Assembly: GCA_019359395.1 (NCBI GenBank)
Contig: JAHHHK010000006.1
Coordinates: forward strand, 186,001-250,000
DNA: 64,000 nt
Reading direction: 5' to 3'
Origin: Komarekiella atlantica HA4396-MV6
Lineage (GTDB): Bacteria > Cyanobacteriota > Cyanobacteriia > Cyanobacteriales > Nostocaceae
Under the pieces are notes generated by a model that did not search any database, was not told the DNA's origin, and saw only the letters and a list, made by a program, of their open reading frames with translations. The translations under genes were made by a program, and so were the position numbers. This document shows positions 35,085 to 44,756 of this stretch, in pieces (within the stretch, counting starts at the first letter, position 1; every line of letters begins with the position of its first letter).

Positions 35085-35582
35085 TCACCATCCCCAAGAG
35101 CCAGGGCCACCTTTGAATGGCCCAACGATATCGTTAGTTACCCAACCGCCGTAAAAGTTACCTGGTTGCGGTTGTACTTGTTCGCCGTTGACATAACAAG
35201 CATCCATAAGATGAACGTAAAAAGCTACGTGGTCTTTAATAGATGCAAAAGCTGGTGTAGGGTTAGGGTAGAACCAAGCAGCATTTTGGACTGTTTTATC
35301 ATTTACATTGATTGTGTAGTAACCCGCTCGTCCTTTCCACTCGCAAAAGCTAGATTGTGGCGTTAACAGCAGATATTCCATTTTGATATCCGCAGGAGGG
35401 ATGTAGTACGAAGGTGGATGACTAGTTTCTAAAACACGCTTGGCGCTGTGGGTATCTACAATTGTTACGCCATTAAAAATAATCTGGATATGTTTGTTTG
35501 TGTCCTCCAGGCGAGGGGGACGAGGGTAATCCCAAACTGATTCTTGTCCGGGAGCGGGTTCGATGCGTTGAGGGTGAACCAT
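35085..35582 (-). CDS. DUF427-domain protein
   Basis: 165 residues, a single DUF427-type beta-rich domain. It has RVLETSHPPSYYIPPADIKM, CEWKGRAGYYTI, AAWFYPNP and AFYVHLMDACYVNGE. DUF427 proteins are small, widespread and of unknown biochemical role. The protein ends with a Gly/Trp-rich tail (GGPGSWGW). ATG at 35582. It lies 100 bp downstream of the HlyD gene on the same strand, but nothing links it to secretion. Confidence 0.9.
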   Translation of the reverse strand: MVHPQRIEPAPGQESVWDYPRPPRLEDTNKHIQIIFNGVTIVDTHSAKRVLETSHPPSYYIPPADIKMEYLLLTPQSSFCEWKGRAGYYTINVNDKTVQNAAWFYPNPTPAFASIKDHVAFYVHLMDACYVNGEQVQPQPGNFYGGWVTNDIVGPFKGGPGSWGW

Positions 35583-35682
35583 TTTGAACTTTGGATTAGA
35601 AATTGGGAATTGGCAATAATTTATTAATATAAACTACAACTTTACTAATTACCTCTTCCCTAATATCTTCTCATTGCAAAGA

Positions 35683-37266
35683 CTAACGTACTTCTTTAAG
35701 AGTCTCAACTTGTTTTGTAAACAACTCGGTGAACAAACTCATCACTGTTCGTTCTTCGCGCACTTTAATATTGGCACTAATCGACATCCCTGACTGTAAT
35801 GAGATGTTTTTATCCCTAATTTGCAAAGATTGTTTATCTAATTGAATTTTTGCTGGAAATCGATAAAACTGATGTGTTTCGTCTGGCGGTAATGCATCTG
35901 ATCCTACCCCAAGTACTTCTCCTTTGATATCGCCAAATTCGCTGTAAGGAAAAGAGTCAATTCTCACATCCACCTTCATACCTTTCCGTACAAAACCAAT
36001 ATCTTTGTTAGTGATGAAAACCTCAGCGATGTAGTTATCAGTGGGCACAATTTGGAGGAGTTTTTGCGTGGTATTCGCTACAAAGCCAGGATTTTTTGCT
36101 TGCAAATCAAAAACTGTTCCGGCTACAGGAGCGCGAAGTTCTTGATATTTAACATTTAACTGTGTTTGAGAGATTTTGCTATTGACATCTGCCAAACGCT
36201 GTTCATTTTCCAGCACAACTTTCATGAATTGGCTATCGATTTCAGCAATGCTTTTTTTATTGTCACCTATCTTATCTAAGATAACTTTATCAGAAACAGC
36301 CACGGTATTATTTAAGTCTTGCCGCCCCTTTTCAATATCAAACTTGAGGCGTTGCCCTTCCTGAAATAATTGTGCTACTTCTGCTGCAAGATTTTGTACT
36401 TGTTGTTGCTGGTTAAGATACTGAAGCTGAGATACACCACCTTCTTCTGACAAGATTTTAAGTTTATTTAAAATCCGCTGTTGAATGGCTAAACTTGCTT
36501 TAGTGTCTTCTAGTTTTACTTGATTTTGAGCTAGTTGTTTTTTGGTTTTTTCTACTTCTAATTGCGCTGCTGCTGAGCGAGAGTCTAATTCTCTTTTGGC
36601 AACTTGTATACGTTCTTGTTCATCAGCTCCTAGTCCTGCACCTGTACCAAAATTTTCTAATTGAGTTCGCAGTAATTGATTTTCTGCAACTAATGATGCC
36701 CGACTTTTTAGGAGAAAAGCCGCTTCTGGTGACAGTTTTCCGCTTAAAAATTGCAGTTCTGATGCAACACCGGAACTTGCTCTCATTAATCGGCGATAAA
36801 TCTGATTTTCTTGATTTAATGCAGTGCGAATTTTGTTTAAGGAATTTAATTCAGCCACGGTGGCGATGGAGTCGAAAGTCAGCAGTAAATCTCCTGGTTT
36901 TACTTCTTGTCCATCTTTGACATAAAGCTCTTTTACTACTCCATTCACAGGAGCTTGAACTTCTTTAATCGTACCTTCTGGCTTTAATTGACCTGTTGCT
37001 GGTATTACTTGCTCGATTTTGGCAAAAGAAGCCCAACCAATTCCAAAGCAGGCTAACCCTACTAAAGTCACCATAATTGTACGTGACCAAACTGGAGATT
37101 GGCGTAAAACAACGGATTGTTCAAAGTTAGGATTATCGGAGTTAGTTAATAGCTGTTTAGCAGCCTTACCTTGATTTCTAAGTACCTGTGAATCTTGCTT
37201 TGCTTCGTTTTTATGTTTGTCGTTTTTATGATTACCGTTGAGTTTATTATCGTTTATGAGAGCCAT
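35683..37266 (-). CDS. HlyD-family periplasmic adaptor of a type I secretion system
   Basis: 527 residues. A charged cytoplasmic N-terminus (Lys/Asn-rich, about 1-60) and one TM helix (about 65-85) lead into the lipoyl/barrel start IPATGQLKPEGTIKEVQAPV. A coiled-coil region (about 145-385, Gln/Leu/Lys-rich) is followed by the second half LRAPVAGTVFDLQAKNPGFV, and a C-terminal barrel with VDVRIDSFPYSEFGDIKG. This is the HlyD architecture of RTX-type secretion. It is encoded downstream of the HlyB-like gene at 37501 (234-bp gap holding a dispersed repeat). The likely cargo is the set of large leaderless proteins encoded at 41670-60140. Confidence 0.93.
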   Translation of the reverse strand: MALINDNKLNGNHKNDKHKNEAKQDSQVLRNQGKAAKQLLTNSDNPNFEQSVVLRQSPVWSRTIMVTLVGLACFGIGWASFAKIEQVIPATGQLKPEGTIKEVQAPVNGVVKELYVKDGQEVKPGDLLLTFDSIATVAELNSLNKIRTALNQENQIYRRLMRASSGVASELQFLSGKLSPEAAFLLKSRASLVAENQLLRTQLENFGTGAGLGADEQERIQVAKRELDSRSAAAQLEVEKTKKQLAQNQVKLEDTKASLAIQQRILNKLKILSEEGGVSQLQYLNQQQQVQNLAAEVAQLFQEGQRLKFDIEKGRQDLNNTVAVSDKVILDKIGDNKKSIAEIDSQFMKVVLENEQRLADVNSKISQTQLNVKYQELRAPVAGTVFDLQAKNPGFVANTTQKLLQIVPTDNYIAEVFITNKDIGFVRKGMKVDVRIDSFPYSEFGDIKGEVLGVGSDALPPDETHQFYRFPAKIQLDKQSLQIRDKNISLQSGMSISANIKVREERTVMSLFTELFTKQVETLKEVR

Positions 37267-37451
37267 AATGATTTTAGATGTTGGATGAATTGGATTGAGA
37301 ATTAATACTTGTTGAGTTGCTCATTTGTAATTACGTTAGTTGTCAATGTTCAGCAATTTTTCACAATTGACAACTGACTAATAAAGGCACGGTGAGAATC
37401 TGCTGATGCTGTGCCGCTGTAGCGTTTTTTTAGTGAGGTATGGGAAGAAGT

Positions 37452-37490
37452 AATTAACCACAGATGAACACAGATAAACACAGATTAGGA
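37452..37490. repeat. Dispersed repeat (AACCACAGATGAACACAG type)
   Basis: One arm of the same element that forms the palindrome at 24101-24154, here unpaired: TTAACCACAGATGAACACAG followed by ATAAACACAGATTAGG. It lies just downstream of the HlyB-like stop. Confidence 0.7.
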
Positions 37491-37500
37491 AACGCTACAA

Positions 37501-40500
37501 TTACAAATTTACTTCTTGTTGCTGATACAAGTAATAATAATGACCTTTAGAAGCCATTAATTCTTGATGGCTTCCTTGTTCTATCACCCTGCCACCATCC
37601 ATTACGACAATGATATCTGCATTACTCACGGTGTTCAAACGGTGGGTAATAAAAAATACTGTATCTCCCTGAAATGCTTTGGCTAAATTGAGACAAACTT
37701 GTCGCTCTGTAGGATAATCTAAAGCGCTGGTTGCTTCGTCTAAAACTAATAATTTTGGTCGTTGTAAAACTGAACGGGCGATCGCAATTCTTTGTCTTTG
37801 TCCACCTGAAAGTGCAGCACCGCGTTCACCTACTCGCGTATTATAACCGTTGGGCAAGTTCATAATAAATTCGTGGGCAGCGGCAATCCGAGCTGCTTCA
37901 ACAATTTCCTCGGTTGTCGCATCAGGATTCGTCAAGGCAATATTTTCCTGAACTGTGCCATCAAATAACAACGAGTCTTGGGGAACTACACCAACTTGTC
38001 GCCGTAGTGAATAAAGTTCTACCTTAGAAATATCGTAACCATCAATCAAAATTCTGCCTGACTCTGTTTCGTAAAGCCTCAGCAGTAATTTCATCATCGT
38101 ACTTTTACCTGAGCCACTTTGTCCGACGATGCCGACAAATTTTCCGGGAGCAAATTCTACATTGACATTGACCAGTTGTAGAGGGCCACTTGGCGCAAAT
38201 CGAAAGGAAACATTTTCATATTTCACTGCTCCAACGATCACAGGTAAGGGAATATTTTGACGGTCTGTTTCTGCTTCTTGGGGCGTATCGACAATATCAC
38301 TCAAACGCTCTAAAGACAATGCAGTTTCTTGGAAGCTCTGCCAGAGTTGAGCTAAGCGTAATATGGGACTTGTAACGTAACCAGAGATAATTCTAAAGGC
38401 AATTAATTCGCCTAAAGTTAACTCTCCTTGCAATACCAGATAAGCTCCCACCCACAAAACCATCAAGCTGCTGAGTTTGTTGAGAAAGTTACTGGTAGAA
38501 TTGGCCAAGGTAGAAGTGACAACAGTTTTAAAGCCTGCTGCGACAAAACGCGCATAACGCTCTTGCCAAGAAAAGCGCGATCGCAATTCAATGTTTTGCG
38601 CTTTTACCGTTTGAATCCCCGACATTACTTCAACTAAATAAGATTGAGTTTCGGAGTTGCGTTCGGCTTTGGCGCGTAACTGTCTGCTAATCGTTGGAGA
38701 GGCCATTAAAGTAATTAAAATAAACACTGGAATTGTGCCTAAACCTACCAAGGTGAGTTGCCAACTATAAATCAGCATCACACCGATATAAACTACCGAA
38801 AATACAGCATCCAATCCTACAGTTAAAGCAGTACCCGTGAGAAATTGGCGAATATTTTCTAATTCGTTAATGCGAGTAGCCAACTCACCCACCGGTCGGC
38901 GTTCAAAATAGCGCAGCGGTAGACGCAATAAGTGGTCAATGATTTGCGACCCCAAACCCATATCAATGCGGTTAGTGGTATCGACAAATAAGTAAGTCCG
39001 CAAGGTAGTTAGTACTGCTTCAAATAGTCCTACTACTAATAGCAGAATTCCCAAAATATGCAGAGTACTAATACTATTTTGAGCGATAACTTTGTCGATA
39101 ATTAACTGGACAACTAGCGGATTTGCTAGCGCTGCTAACTGTACGAAAAAGGAAGCAATAAAGACTTCTATCAGGACTCGGCGGTGACGCGACAAATAAG
39201 GCAAAAACCACCGCAAACCAAAGCGTTCTTGGGGTGTATCTTTGGTGGGAGCGAGCAGCAATACCCTGACTTGCGGCGGTAAATTGGTTTCATCAACTTC
39301 TAATTGGTCAATGAATTGAGAGGGTTTGCAATGCACGATTCCTTGGGATGGTACACCCACAACGATAGTGCTTGCATCTGCTGCATATAAGACTGCAAAA
39401 CTATCACCGTAGCGAATCAGTGCCGGCGTGGGAATGCGCGTCACTGAGGCGATGGGTAAATCTATCAACTGCGCTTTGAGTCCGATTAACTCTGCTAAAT
39501 AAGCAGTAACTTGAAAAGATATATGACCCTGACGTTTGATTTGCTCAGTTAATATCCGGCGAACTACTTCCCGACGGAATGGTATTTCCAAGTGCTTCGT
39601 GATCATTTGGAAACAGGCGAAGGCTGTATTTAATTCTCCCTTACCGCGCACAAACGGGTATTTTTTGTGTTTTTGTCTATCTTGTGGTGCGTAGGGGTCT
39701 GACTGGGGAGCTTCTTCGGTTGAGGCGTAGGGAATTTCTAGCTCATCTGCACTATTTGGTTGGCTATGTACTTCAAGCTCTACCTGATGAGTATCTAGCA
39801 ATAATAAATCTAACGGTCGTATACCAATCAAACGTGCGGAACTTTTCCCAATCACATCAATCACGTCTCTTGCATCGTTTGATTCTAAACGAGAGCCAGC
39901 GGGGAAATTTGTGACTGTACCATTACCACTAACAAACCAGATATTGTCGCTATCCAATTGATGGAATGGAGTTTTTCCTGGCGGGAGGTAATGTACTTTT
40001 GCTCCTGCTAAAGCTTGCTCGGTCAGTTCTCTAAGATTTAAAGTAGCATTAGCTTGCTGTGCTAACTGCAAGCTCAGAATATCAAAAATTTCTACCAAAT
40101 GACTTTGGTTTTTGCGAATATTGGCAAAATCTGGGTATGAAGCGAGGAGATTGAAATATTCAGCAGCATTCAAGCTTAAACATACTAGTTCGGTAGAAGC
40201 GATCGCTGTCTCGCAAGCTACTTGACGTAACAAACCAATTTCGCCCAGAATTGCTCCTGGTTGCAGCAATTTTAAGGTAACTGGCATTTGCGTCTGGGGA
40301 TCATAACCCAACAGGCGCACTTGTCCCTCGTAGATAATTGTTACTTGTTCGGGGAGTTTGTCTTTACCGATGATTTTCTGACCGATGCGATAGCGCCAAG
40401 CCTGTAGCTGTTGTGATAGATTGGCGATCGCCTCCTCTGGTAGTTGGTCAAAACCTTCCAACGCAGTGAGAAATTCCGGCAAGGCGTTCTTAGTATAAGT

Positions 40501-40503
40501 CAT
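37501..40503 (-). CDS. HlyB-like type I secretion ABC exporter with N-terminal cyclic-nucleotide-binding-like and inactive C39 domains
   Basis: About 1000 residues from ATG at 40503. Residues about 15-150 form a CAP_ED-like domain (GQVRLLGYD, LQPGAILGEIGLLRQ). Residues about 275-420 form a C39 peptidase-like domain in which the catalytic Cys position is Thr (NTAFACFQM instead of a DCGAAC-type motif) and the His position is Ser (SFAVLY). It is therefore a non-cleaving HlyB-type substrate-docking domain. Six TM helices (about 430-710) precede the ATPase with Walker A GQSGSGKST, signature ALSGGQRQRIAIARS and Walker B LLVLDEATSALD. It should export leaderless RTX-type proteins with the HlyD adaptor and TolC. 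Confidence 0.93.
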   Translation of the reverse strand: MTYTKNALPEFLTALEGFDQLPEEAIANLSQQLQAWRYRIGQKIIGKDKLPEQVTIIYEGQVRLLGYDPQTQMPVTLKLLQPGAILGEIGLLRQVACETAIASTELVCLSLNAAEYFNLLASYPDFANIRKNQSHLVEIFDILSLQLAQQANATLNLRELTEQALAGAKVHYLPPGKTPFHQLDSDNIWFVSGNGTVTNFPAGSRLESNDARDVIDVIGKSSARLIGIRPLDLLLLDTHQVELEVHSQPNSADELEIPYASTEEAPQSDPYAPQDRQKHKKYPFVRGKGELNTAFACFQMITKHLEIPFRREVVRRILTEQIKRQGHISFQVTAYLAELIGLKAQLIDLPIASVTRIPTPALIRYGDSFAVLYAADASTIVVGVPSQGIVHCKPSQFIDQLEVDETNLPPQVRVLLLAPTKDTPQERFGLRWFLPYLSRHRRVLIEVFIASFFVQLAALANPLVVQLIIDKVIAQNSISTLHILGILLLVVGLFEAVLTTLRTYLFVDTTNRIDMGLGSQIIDHLLRLPLRYFERRPVGELATRINELENIRQFLTGTALTVGLDAVFSVVYIGVMLIYSWQLTLVGLGTIPVFILITLMASPTISRQLRAKAERNSETQSYLVEVMSGIQTVKAQNIELRSRFSWQERYARFVAAGFKTVVTSTLANSTSNFLNKLSSLMVLWVGAYLVLQGELTLGELIAFRIISGYVTSPILRLAQLWQSFQETALSLERLSDIVDTPQEAETDRQNIPLPVIVGAVKYENVSFRFAPSGPLQLVNVNVEFAPGKFVGIVGQSGSGKSTMMKLLLRLYETESGRILIDGYDISKVELYSLRRQVGVVPQDSLLFDGTVQENIALTNPDATTEEIVEAARIAAAHEFIMNLPNGYNTRVGERGAALSGGQRQRIAIARSVLQRPKLLVLDEATSALDYPTERQVCLNLAKAFQGDTVFFITHRLNTVSNADIIVVMDGGRVIEQGSHQELMASKGHYYYLYQQQEVNL

Positions 40504-40572
40504 ATCAAACAAGTCACAAATTAAAAGTGTGGAGTCAGGTATCTAAAGTTACAAGTTAGGGATGCTAAATCC

Positions 40573-40782
40573 TTACTCTAACTCTGCTGCGATCGCAGAG
40601 CACGAACGTTGGTCAATCACCTGAGCAATAACCATCTCTTTTACCCACGGCAGTATTTGCTGTTTTACCAGCATTTGCAAAGCTTTTGTGGTAGCCAGCG
40701 CGTTCAGACGCGTATAAGCCCAAAGAGCGACTTTATCTAATTGCAGACCTGCATTCATATCACTTGTTAACAGTATGTTCAC
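40573..40782 (-). CDS. Small hypothetical protein upstream of the HlyB-like gene
   Basis: 69 residues from a GTG, or about 61 from the internal ATG (MNAGLQLDK). No recognised domain. It is helical, with TRLNALATTKALQMLVKQQI and VAQVIDQRSCSAIAAELE-like amphipathic stretches. It lies 70 bp upstream of the HlyB-like gene on the same strand. It could be a small co-transcribed partner or the truncated remnant of a larger gene; peptidyl-prolyl isomerase genes often neighbour such exporters. The start and even its reality are uncertain. Confidence 0.4.
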   Translation of the reverse strand: MNILLTSDMNAGLQLDKVALWAYTRLNALATTKALQMLVKQQILPWVKEMVIAQVIDQRSCSAIAAELE

Positions 40783-41390
40783 CGTTATAAATTGTCTTAA
40801 AAAAATTAGCGCAATTTAAGATTGAGGGTAGGTTATCAATTAGTTAATGTTACATAATTTTATACAAATTGCTTTTCTGTATTTAACTTGCTTATTAGAG
40901 GTACATTTAGTCAAAAAGTACAGTATGAAGGCGCGTTTGTAAAAATTGGCGTTGAAACTGGCTAAATTTTGATATTCTAGGTAAAGCTATCATAATTATC
41001 TACCTAAGTAAATCCCTACGGAAATATCGTCACATGAAGAAGTTTAATCTTAGGAATTATTTGTGACAAAGGCTTTAAGAAGGTATGAGGGTACAACTGA
41101 CTCAGAAACAGAGCGATGTCTCACGATCAGCCTACGTCTACGCATCCCTGATCAAGTAACACTCATGGGCAATATTAAACGAATTATCAATCAAATTTAA
41201 GTTCGTCTAATTAAGTAGAAATCAGCACTAAAAGTAGAGCCGATAATTTTTGTGCCACGTTAAATAAGTCAACTATTAAATTTATGTGAGGAAGTCAATA
41301 ACTGCCCTCAGTAAATTCACTAGTATTAATATCGAGTCTGTCCAAATATTGTTATACCAATTTAAAAAAAGAATGTGACAGATAGACTAT

Positions 41391-41476
41391 GTAGAGACGT
41401 TGCATTGCAACGTCTCTACTGCATTGCAACGTCTCTACTGCATTGCAACGTCTCTACTGCATTGCAACGTCTCTAC
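41391..41476. repeat. 19-bp tandem repeat array, about four copies
   Basis: The unit TGCATTGCAACGTCTCTAC is repeated with period 19. The first copy, with its left flank GTAGAGACGT, makes a perfect palindrome. It lies about 195 bp 3' of the stop of the FG-GAP/DUF4114 gene and beyond its terminator. Confidence 0.92.
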
Positions 41477-41517
41477 CGAAGAATTTGTTGCATTCATTAA
41501 TTAATTGAATTGGTATT

Positions 41518-41554
41518 AGAAACAAAACAACCACATTCTAAGCTGTGGTTGTTC
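41518..41554 (-). terminator. Probable rho-independent terminator of the FG-GAP/DUF4114 gene
   Basis: On the minus strand AACAACCACA pairs perfectly with TGTGGTTGTT (10-bp stem, 8-base loop), followed by TTTGTTT. It lies about 115 bp after the stop at 41670. Confidence 0.65.
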
Positions 41555-41669
41555 AGTTTTGATATCAAGTAGCTAAGCAATATAGCAAGTGCTGAAGCGC
41601 GGATAGCTATAGTTTAGCCCGTATAAATCCAGGTACTTCAAGGCTTTGAGCAATCAACATTGTCCTAAT

Positions 41670-44096
41670 CTATACTTCGACTGCAATACTTAAATTCAAG
41701 CGGACAATGACATCGTTATAATCATTATCACCGCCACTTGGTAAATCCTCAAAGCCAAAAGTGTTATTTCCTAACAAGCTGATGTGAGCTGCCTTATCAG
41801 TGTTGGCTCCCAAGAATGTGAAGTAAACCGCCGGATCATTACTGAGATTATCATCAACAATTGCATCAGGTTTCCCATTAACAATGATAAAAGGTGCAAA
41901 GATAGAACCAGGCTCAAAACTGCCGGTAAAATTTGCTGTACCTTGGTTATTGACTGTCAGGTCAATGCCCACAACACGCGCACGCACGGCGGCTTGAGCA
42001 TAACCAGTCTGCCCGACGAAAATATCTGCTACGCCATCATCGTTAGTGTCAATCCCACCACTCTCATCAGCCACTTCATAAAAGCCAACAAAGTTATTGA
42101 AAACTGCTTCTCTGTTGACTATACAATCAGCTTCTACCTTAGTTTTAACCTCGCGCAAATCGATGAGTTCGCCTTGATATTTTCCTTGCAGACCTGTACC
42201 TAAAGATACCTCTTGAGCTGTTGCCTGAATATTCACAACCAAATTCTGGAAACTGATAGAGAATCCATCATCTTCTGTGTTAGTGTTCGTAGCTGAGGAA
42301 AACTGGACATTTGAGAAAGAGGTTTTTCCAGACAGTACAGCCTGAGTTGTACTCTTGGATACCATATAGAATCTGAGTTTAGTATCAGAGTTGAATTCTA
42401 CAATATTTTTCAGGTCAGCGGGATTAAAACCATTGGGCAGATTGGCAATAGAGGAGAAAATCACCTTTGAACGCTGGAGAGCTACTAGCGTATAACCCTC
42501 TGCACCAGGGGCTATGCCGTTAATCGTACCTTGTTCATCATCAACGGCAAATACACATAGTTCATTAATCTCTTTAGAGATGCTGCTTTTAATCTTGATT
42601 GAGAGCTTTGCTTTACCACCTTTAATTTTACTTTTGACGCTAAAGACATTGTTAGTAATATTGGTCAGTTGGAAAATGGTTGTCACCTGGGTATTTGTAA
42701 AAAACCCCAAATCGTTAATATTAACAGCTAACTCCTTCTCAAAGGAGAGTCCACCAAGGTCAGTAGTGCGGACACGAATGTTGTAAGTGGATTTACTCAG
42801 GGAAGATTTAATCTTGAGGCTATTCCCCTCAATGATGAATGCATCATTATCAGTATCGCCACTGCCTGCTACCAAGCTATAAGTGTGTTCATCGTCTTGG
42901 TTTGGGTCAATGGTGGTGAAGTTACCGATGATTTTTTGATCATCATCGTCATCATCGTCTCCATCACCACTACCATCGTCATCGTCGTCATCGTCATCAT
43001 CATCGTCGTCATCGTCATCGCTGATAGCACTCAATATTAAGTCTGTGGGTTTTTCGTTGAAGTCGTAATTATTCAGCAGCACTGAGACATTGTTGGAATC
43101 ATAGTTTGCTACAACCAAGTCCAGTTTGTTATCACCGTCAAAGTCTTCGACGGCAACCGACCCAGGACTTGACCCAACTGTGAAGTTGGTAGCAGCATTA
43201 AAGCTACCCATACCATCGTTCAGTAGGACTGAGACATTGTTGGAATCATAGTTAGCTACAACCAAGTCCAGTTTGTTATCACCGTCAAAGTCTTCGACGG
43301 CAACCGAACTAGGACTTGTCCCGACTGTGAAGTTGGTGGCAGCGTTAAAGCTACCCATACCATCGTTCAGTAGGACTGAGACATTGTTGGAATCATAGTT
43401 AGCTACAACCAAGTCCGGTTTGCCATCATCGTCAAAATCTCCCACGGCAACCGAACTAGGACTTGTCCCGGCTGTGAAATTGGTGGCAGCGTTAAAGCCA
43501 CCCATACCATCGTTCAGTAGGACTGAGACATTGTTGGAATCATAGTTAGCTACAACCAAGTCCGGTTTGCCATCATCGTCAAAATCTCCCACAGCAACCG
43601 AACTAGGACTTGTCCCGGCTGTGAAGTTGGTGGCAGCGTTAAAGCCACCCATACCATCGTTCAGTAGGACTGAGACATCAGTAGCCCCATAGTTAGCTAC
43701 AACTAAGTCCAGTTGGTTATCACTGTTAAAGTCTCCGACTGCAACGGAAATGGGATCTGTCCCAACTGAGAAACTAGTAGGAGTGCCAAAGCCACCCATA
43801 CCATCGTTCAGTAGAAGGGAGACAGTGCTGGAATCATAGTTTGTGACTACAAAATCTAGCTGGCTATCACCGTTAAAGTCTGCTATCGCAACAAAATAGC
43901 TAGATAACCCAGCTGCAAAGTTAGTGGCAGTGCCGAAGCTGCCATTACCGTTGTTCAGCAGCACCGAGACATTATTGGAACCATAATTAGCTACCACTAA
44001 GTCTTTTTTGCCGTCACCGTTAATATCTTTTACTGCAACGGTACTAGGATTTGTCCCAGTGGAAAAGTTAGTAGCATTTGCAAATGATGCACTCAT
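41670..44096 (-). CDS. FG-GAP/VCBS seven-repeat protein with Asp-rich linker, cadherin-like segment and C-terminal DUF4114-like domain
   Basis: 808 residues, no signal peptide. Residues about 1-345 hold seven repeats of about 49 residues (for example VAVGDFDDDGKPDLVVANYD), each with a Ca-binding DxDxDG-like loop, consistent with a seven-bladed propeller. Blades 4-7 are nearly identical at the DNA level, showing recent duplication. An acidic run of 13 Asp followed by GSGDGDDDDDDD (about 360-390) is followed by a cadherin-like segment (HTYSLVAGSGDTDNDAFIIEGN). The C-terminal 290 residues include a DUF4114-like end, FGFEDLPSGGDNDYNDVIVR, shared with the products of the genes at 44757 and 48434. 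It is probably a type I secreted surface or matrix protein. ATG at 44096. Confidence 0.9.
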   Translation of the reverse strand: MSASFANATNFSTGTNPSTVAVKDINGDGKKDLVVANYGSNNVSVLLNNGNGSFGTATNFAAGLSSYFVAIADFNGDSQLDFVVTNYDSSTVSLLLNDGMGGFGTPTSFSVGTDPISVAVGDFNSDNQLDLVVANYGATDVSVLLNDGMGGFNAATNFTAGTSPSSVAVGDFDDDGKPDLVVANYDSNNVSVLLNDGMGGFNAATNFTAGTSPSSVAVGDFDDDGKPDLVVANYDSNNVSVLLNDGMGSFNAATNFTVGTSPSSVAVEDFDGDNKLDLVVANYDSNNVSVLLNDGMGSFNAATNFTVGSSPGSVAVEDFDGDNKLDLVVANYDSNNVSVLLNNYDFNEKPTDLILSAISDDDDDDDDDDDDDDDGSGDGDDDDDDDQKIIGNFTTIDPNQDDEHTYSLVAGSGDTDNDAFIIEGNSLKIKSSLSKSTYNIRVRTTDLGGLSFEKELAVNINDLGFFTNTQVTTIFQLTNITNNVFSVKSKIKGGKAKLSIKIKSSISKEINELCVFAVDDEQGTINGIAPGAEGYTLVALQRSKVIFSSIANLPNGFNPADLKNIVEFNSDTKLRFYMVSKSTTQAVLSGKTSFSNVQFSSATNTNTEDDGFSISFQNLVVNIQATAQEVSLGTGLQGKYQGELIDLREVKTKVEADCIVNREAVFNNFVGFYEVADESGGIDTNDDGVADIFVGQTGYAQAAVRARVVGIDLTVNNQGTANFTGSFEPGSIFAPFIIVNGKPDAIVDDNLSNDPAVYFTFLGANTDKAAHISLLGNNTFGFEDLPSGGDNDYNDVIVRLNLSIAVEV

Positions 44097-44274
44097 GTTG
44101 TTTTGATGAATAGGGTGTTAGCTTCCTCACACCTGTTTGTGCTGCGATCGCCTACGGCACGTTACGCGATCGCAAGATAATTAGCAAAGATAATATTCTT
44201 TGTCCGTAAGGCGAGGAATGACCCGTATAGCTTATTGTGTCAATCGGATAAATTACCTCAGTAAATAAACGGGT

Positions 44275-44305
44275 AAAAAACTCCGCCCACAAAGTGATGG
44301 AGTTT
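44275..44305 (-). terminator. Candidate terminator on the minus strand beyond the 21-bp array
   Basis: Minus-strand AAACTCC (from 44305) pairs with GGAGTTT (to 44278), 14-base loop, followed by six T. It could end transcripts coming from the LVIVD/DUF4114 gene after they cross the repeat array. The short stem makes the call moderate. Confidence 0.45.
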
Positions 44306-44331
44306 CTCGCCTAATACTTCTCGGTTAAAGG

Positions 44332-44676
44332 GCTACGGTGTACACACAAGTCGGAAAAACCTCATCACCAAAGATTTGCAGTATTGCAATAACGGCGATG
44401 CCTACGGCTGGCTACGCTTACGCATTTGCTATTTCGGCGAACGCATTTGCTATTTCGGCGAACGCATTTGCTATTTCGGCGAACTCATTTGCTATTTCGG
44501 AGAACGCATTTGCTATTTCGGCGAACGCATTTGCTATTTCGGCGAACTCATTTGCTATTTCGGAGAACTCATTTGCTATTTCGGCGAACTCATTTGCTAT
44601 TTCGGAGAACTCATTTGCTATTTCGGAGAACTCATTTGCTATTTCAGCGAACGCATTTGTGTGTACACCGTAGCGG
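44332..44676. repeat. 21-bp tandem array (about 11 copies) enclosed by an 18-bp inverted repeat
   Basis: The unit CATTTGCTATTTCGGCGAAC (plus G; 21 bp) is repeated from about 44423 to 44656. It has two alternating variants: GGCGAACG/GGCGAACT and GGAGAACT. GCTACGGTGTACACACAA on the left (44332) and TTGTGTGTACACCGTAGC on the right (ending about 44674) are perfect inverted repeats, so the array sits inside a bounded element. The period is a multiple of 3 and the unit lacks stops in several frames, so four overlapping open frames of 84-147 codons appear on both strands. None is considered a gene. Confidence 0.92.
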
Positions 44677-44756
44677 TTAAAGAGGGAAATGGTATGAGAG
44701 GGGAAAGGGGAAGGGTAAAAATATTGCTCGAAGTTAAGCGAAATAAGCAAGATATC

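Larger units (their letters stand above)
40783..41669. other. 887-bp non-coding region between HlyB-side genes and the FG-GAP protein gene
   Basis: AT-rich, without a credible gene on either strand. It contains the probable terminator of the FG-GAP gene (41518-41554) and the 19-bp tandem array at 41391-41476. The remainder probably holds the promoter of the HlyB/HlyD genes, but no defined promoter motif was recognised. Confidence 0.6.
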
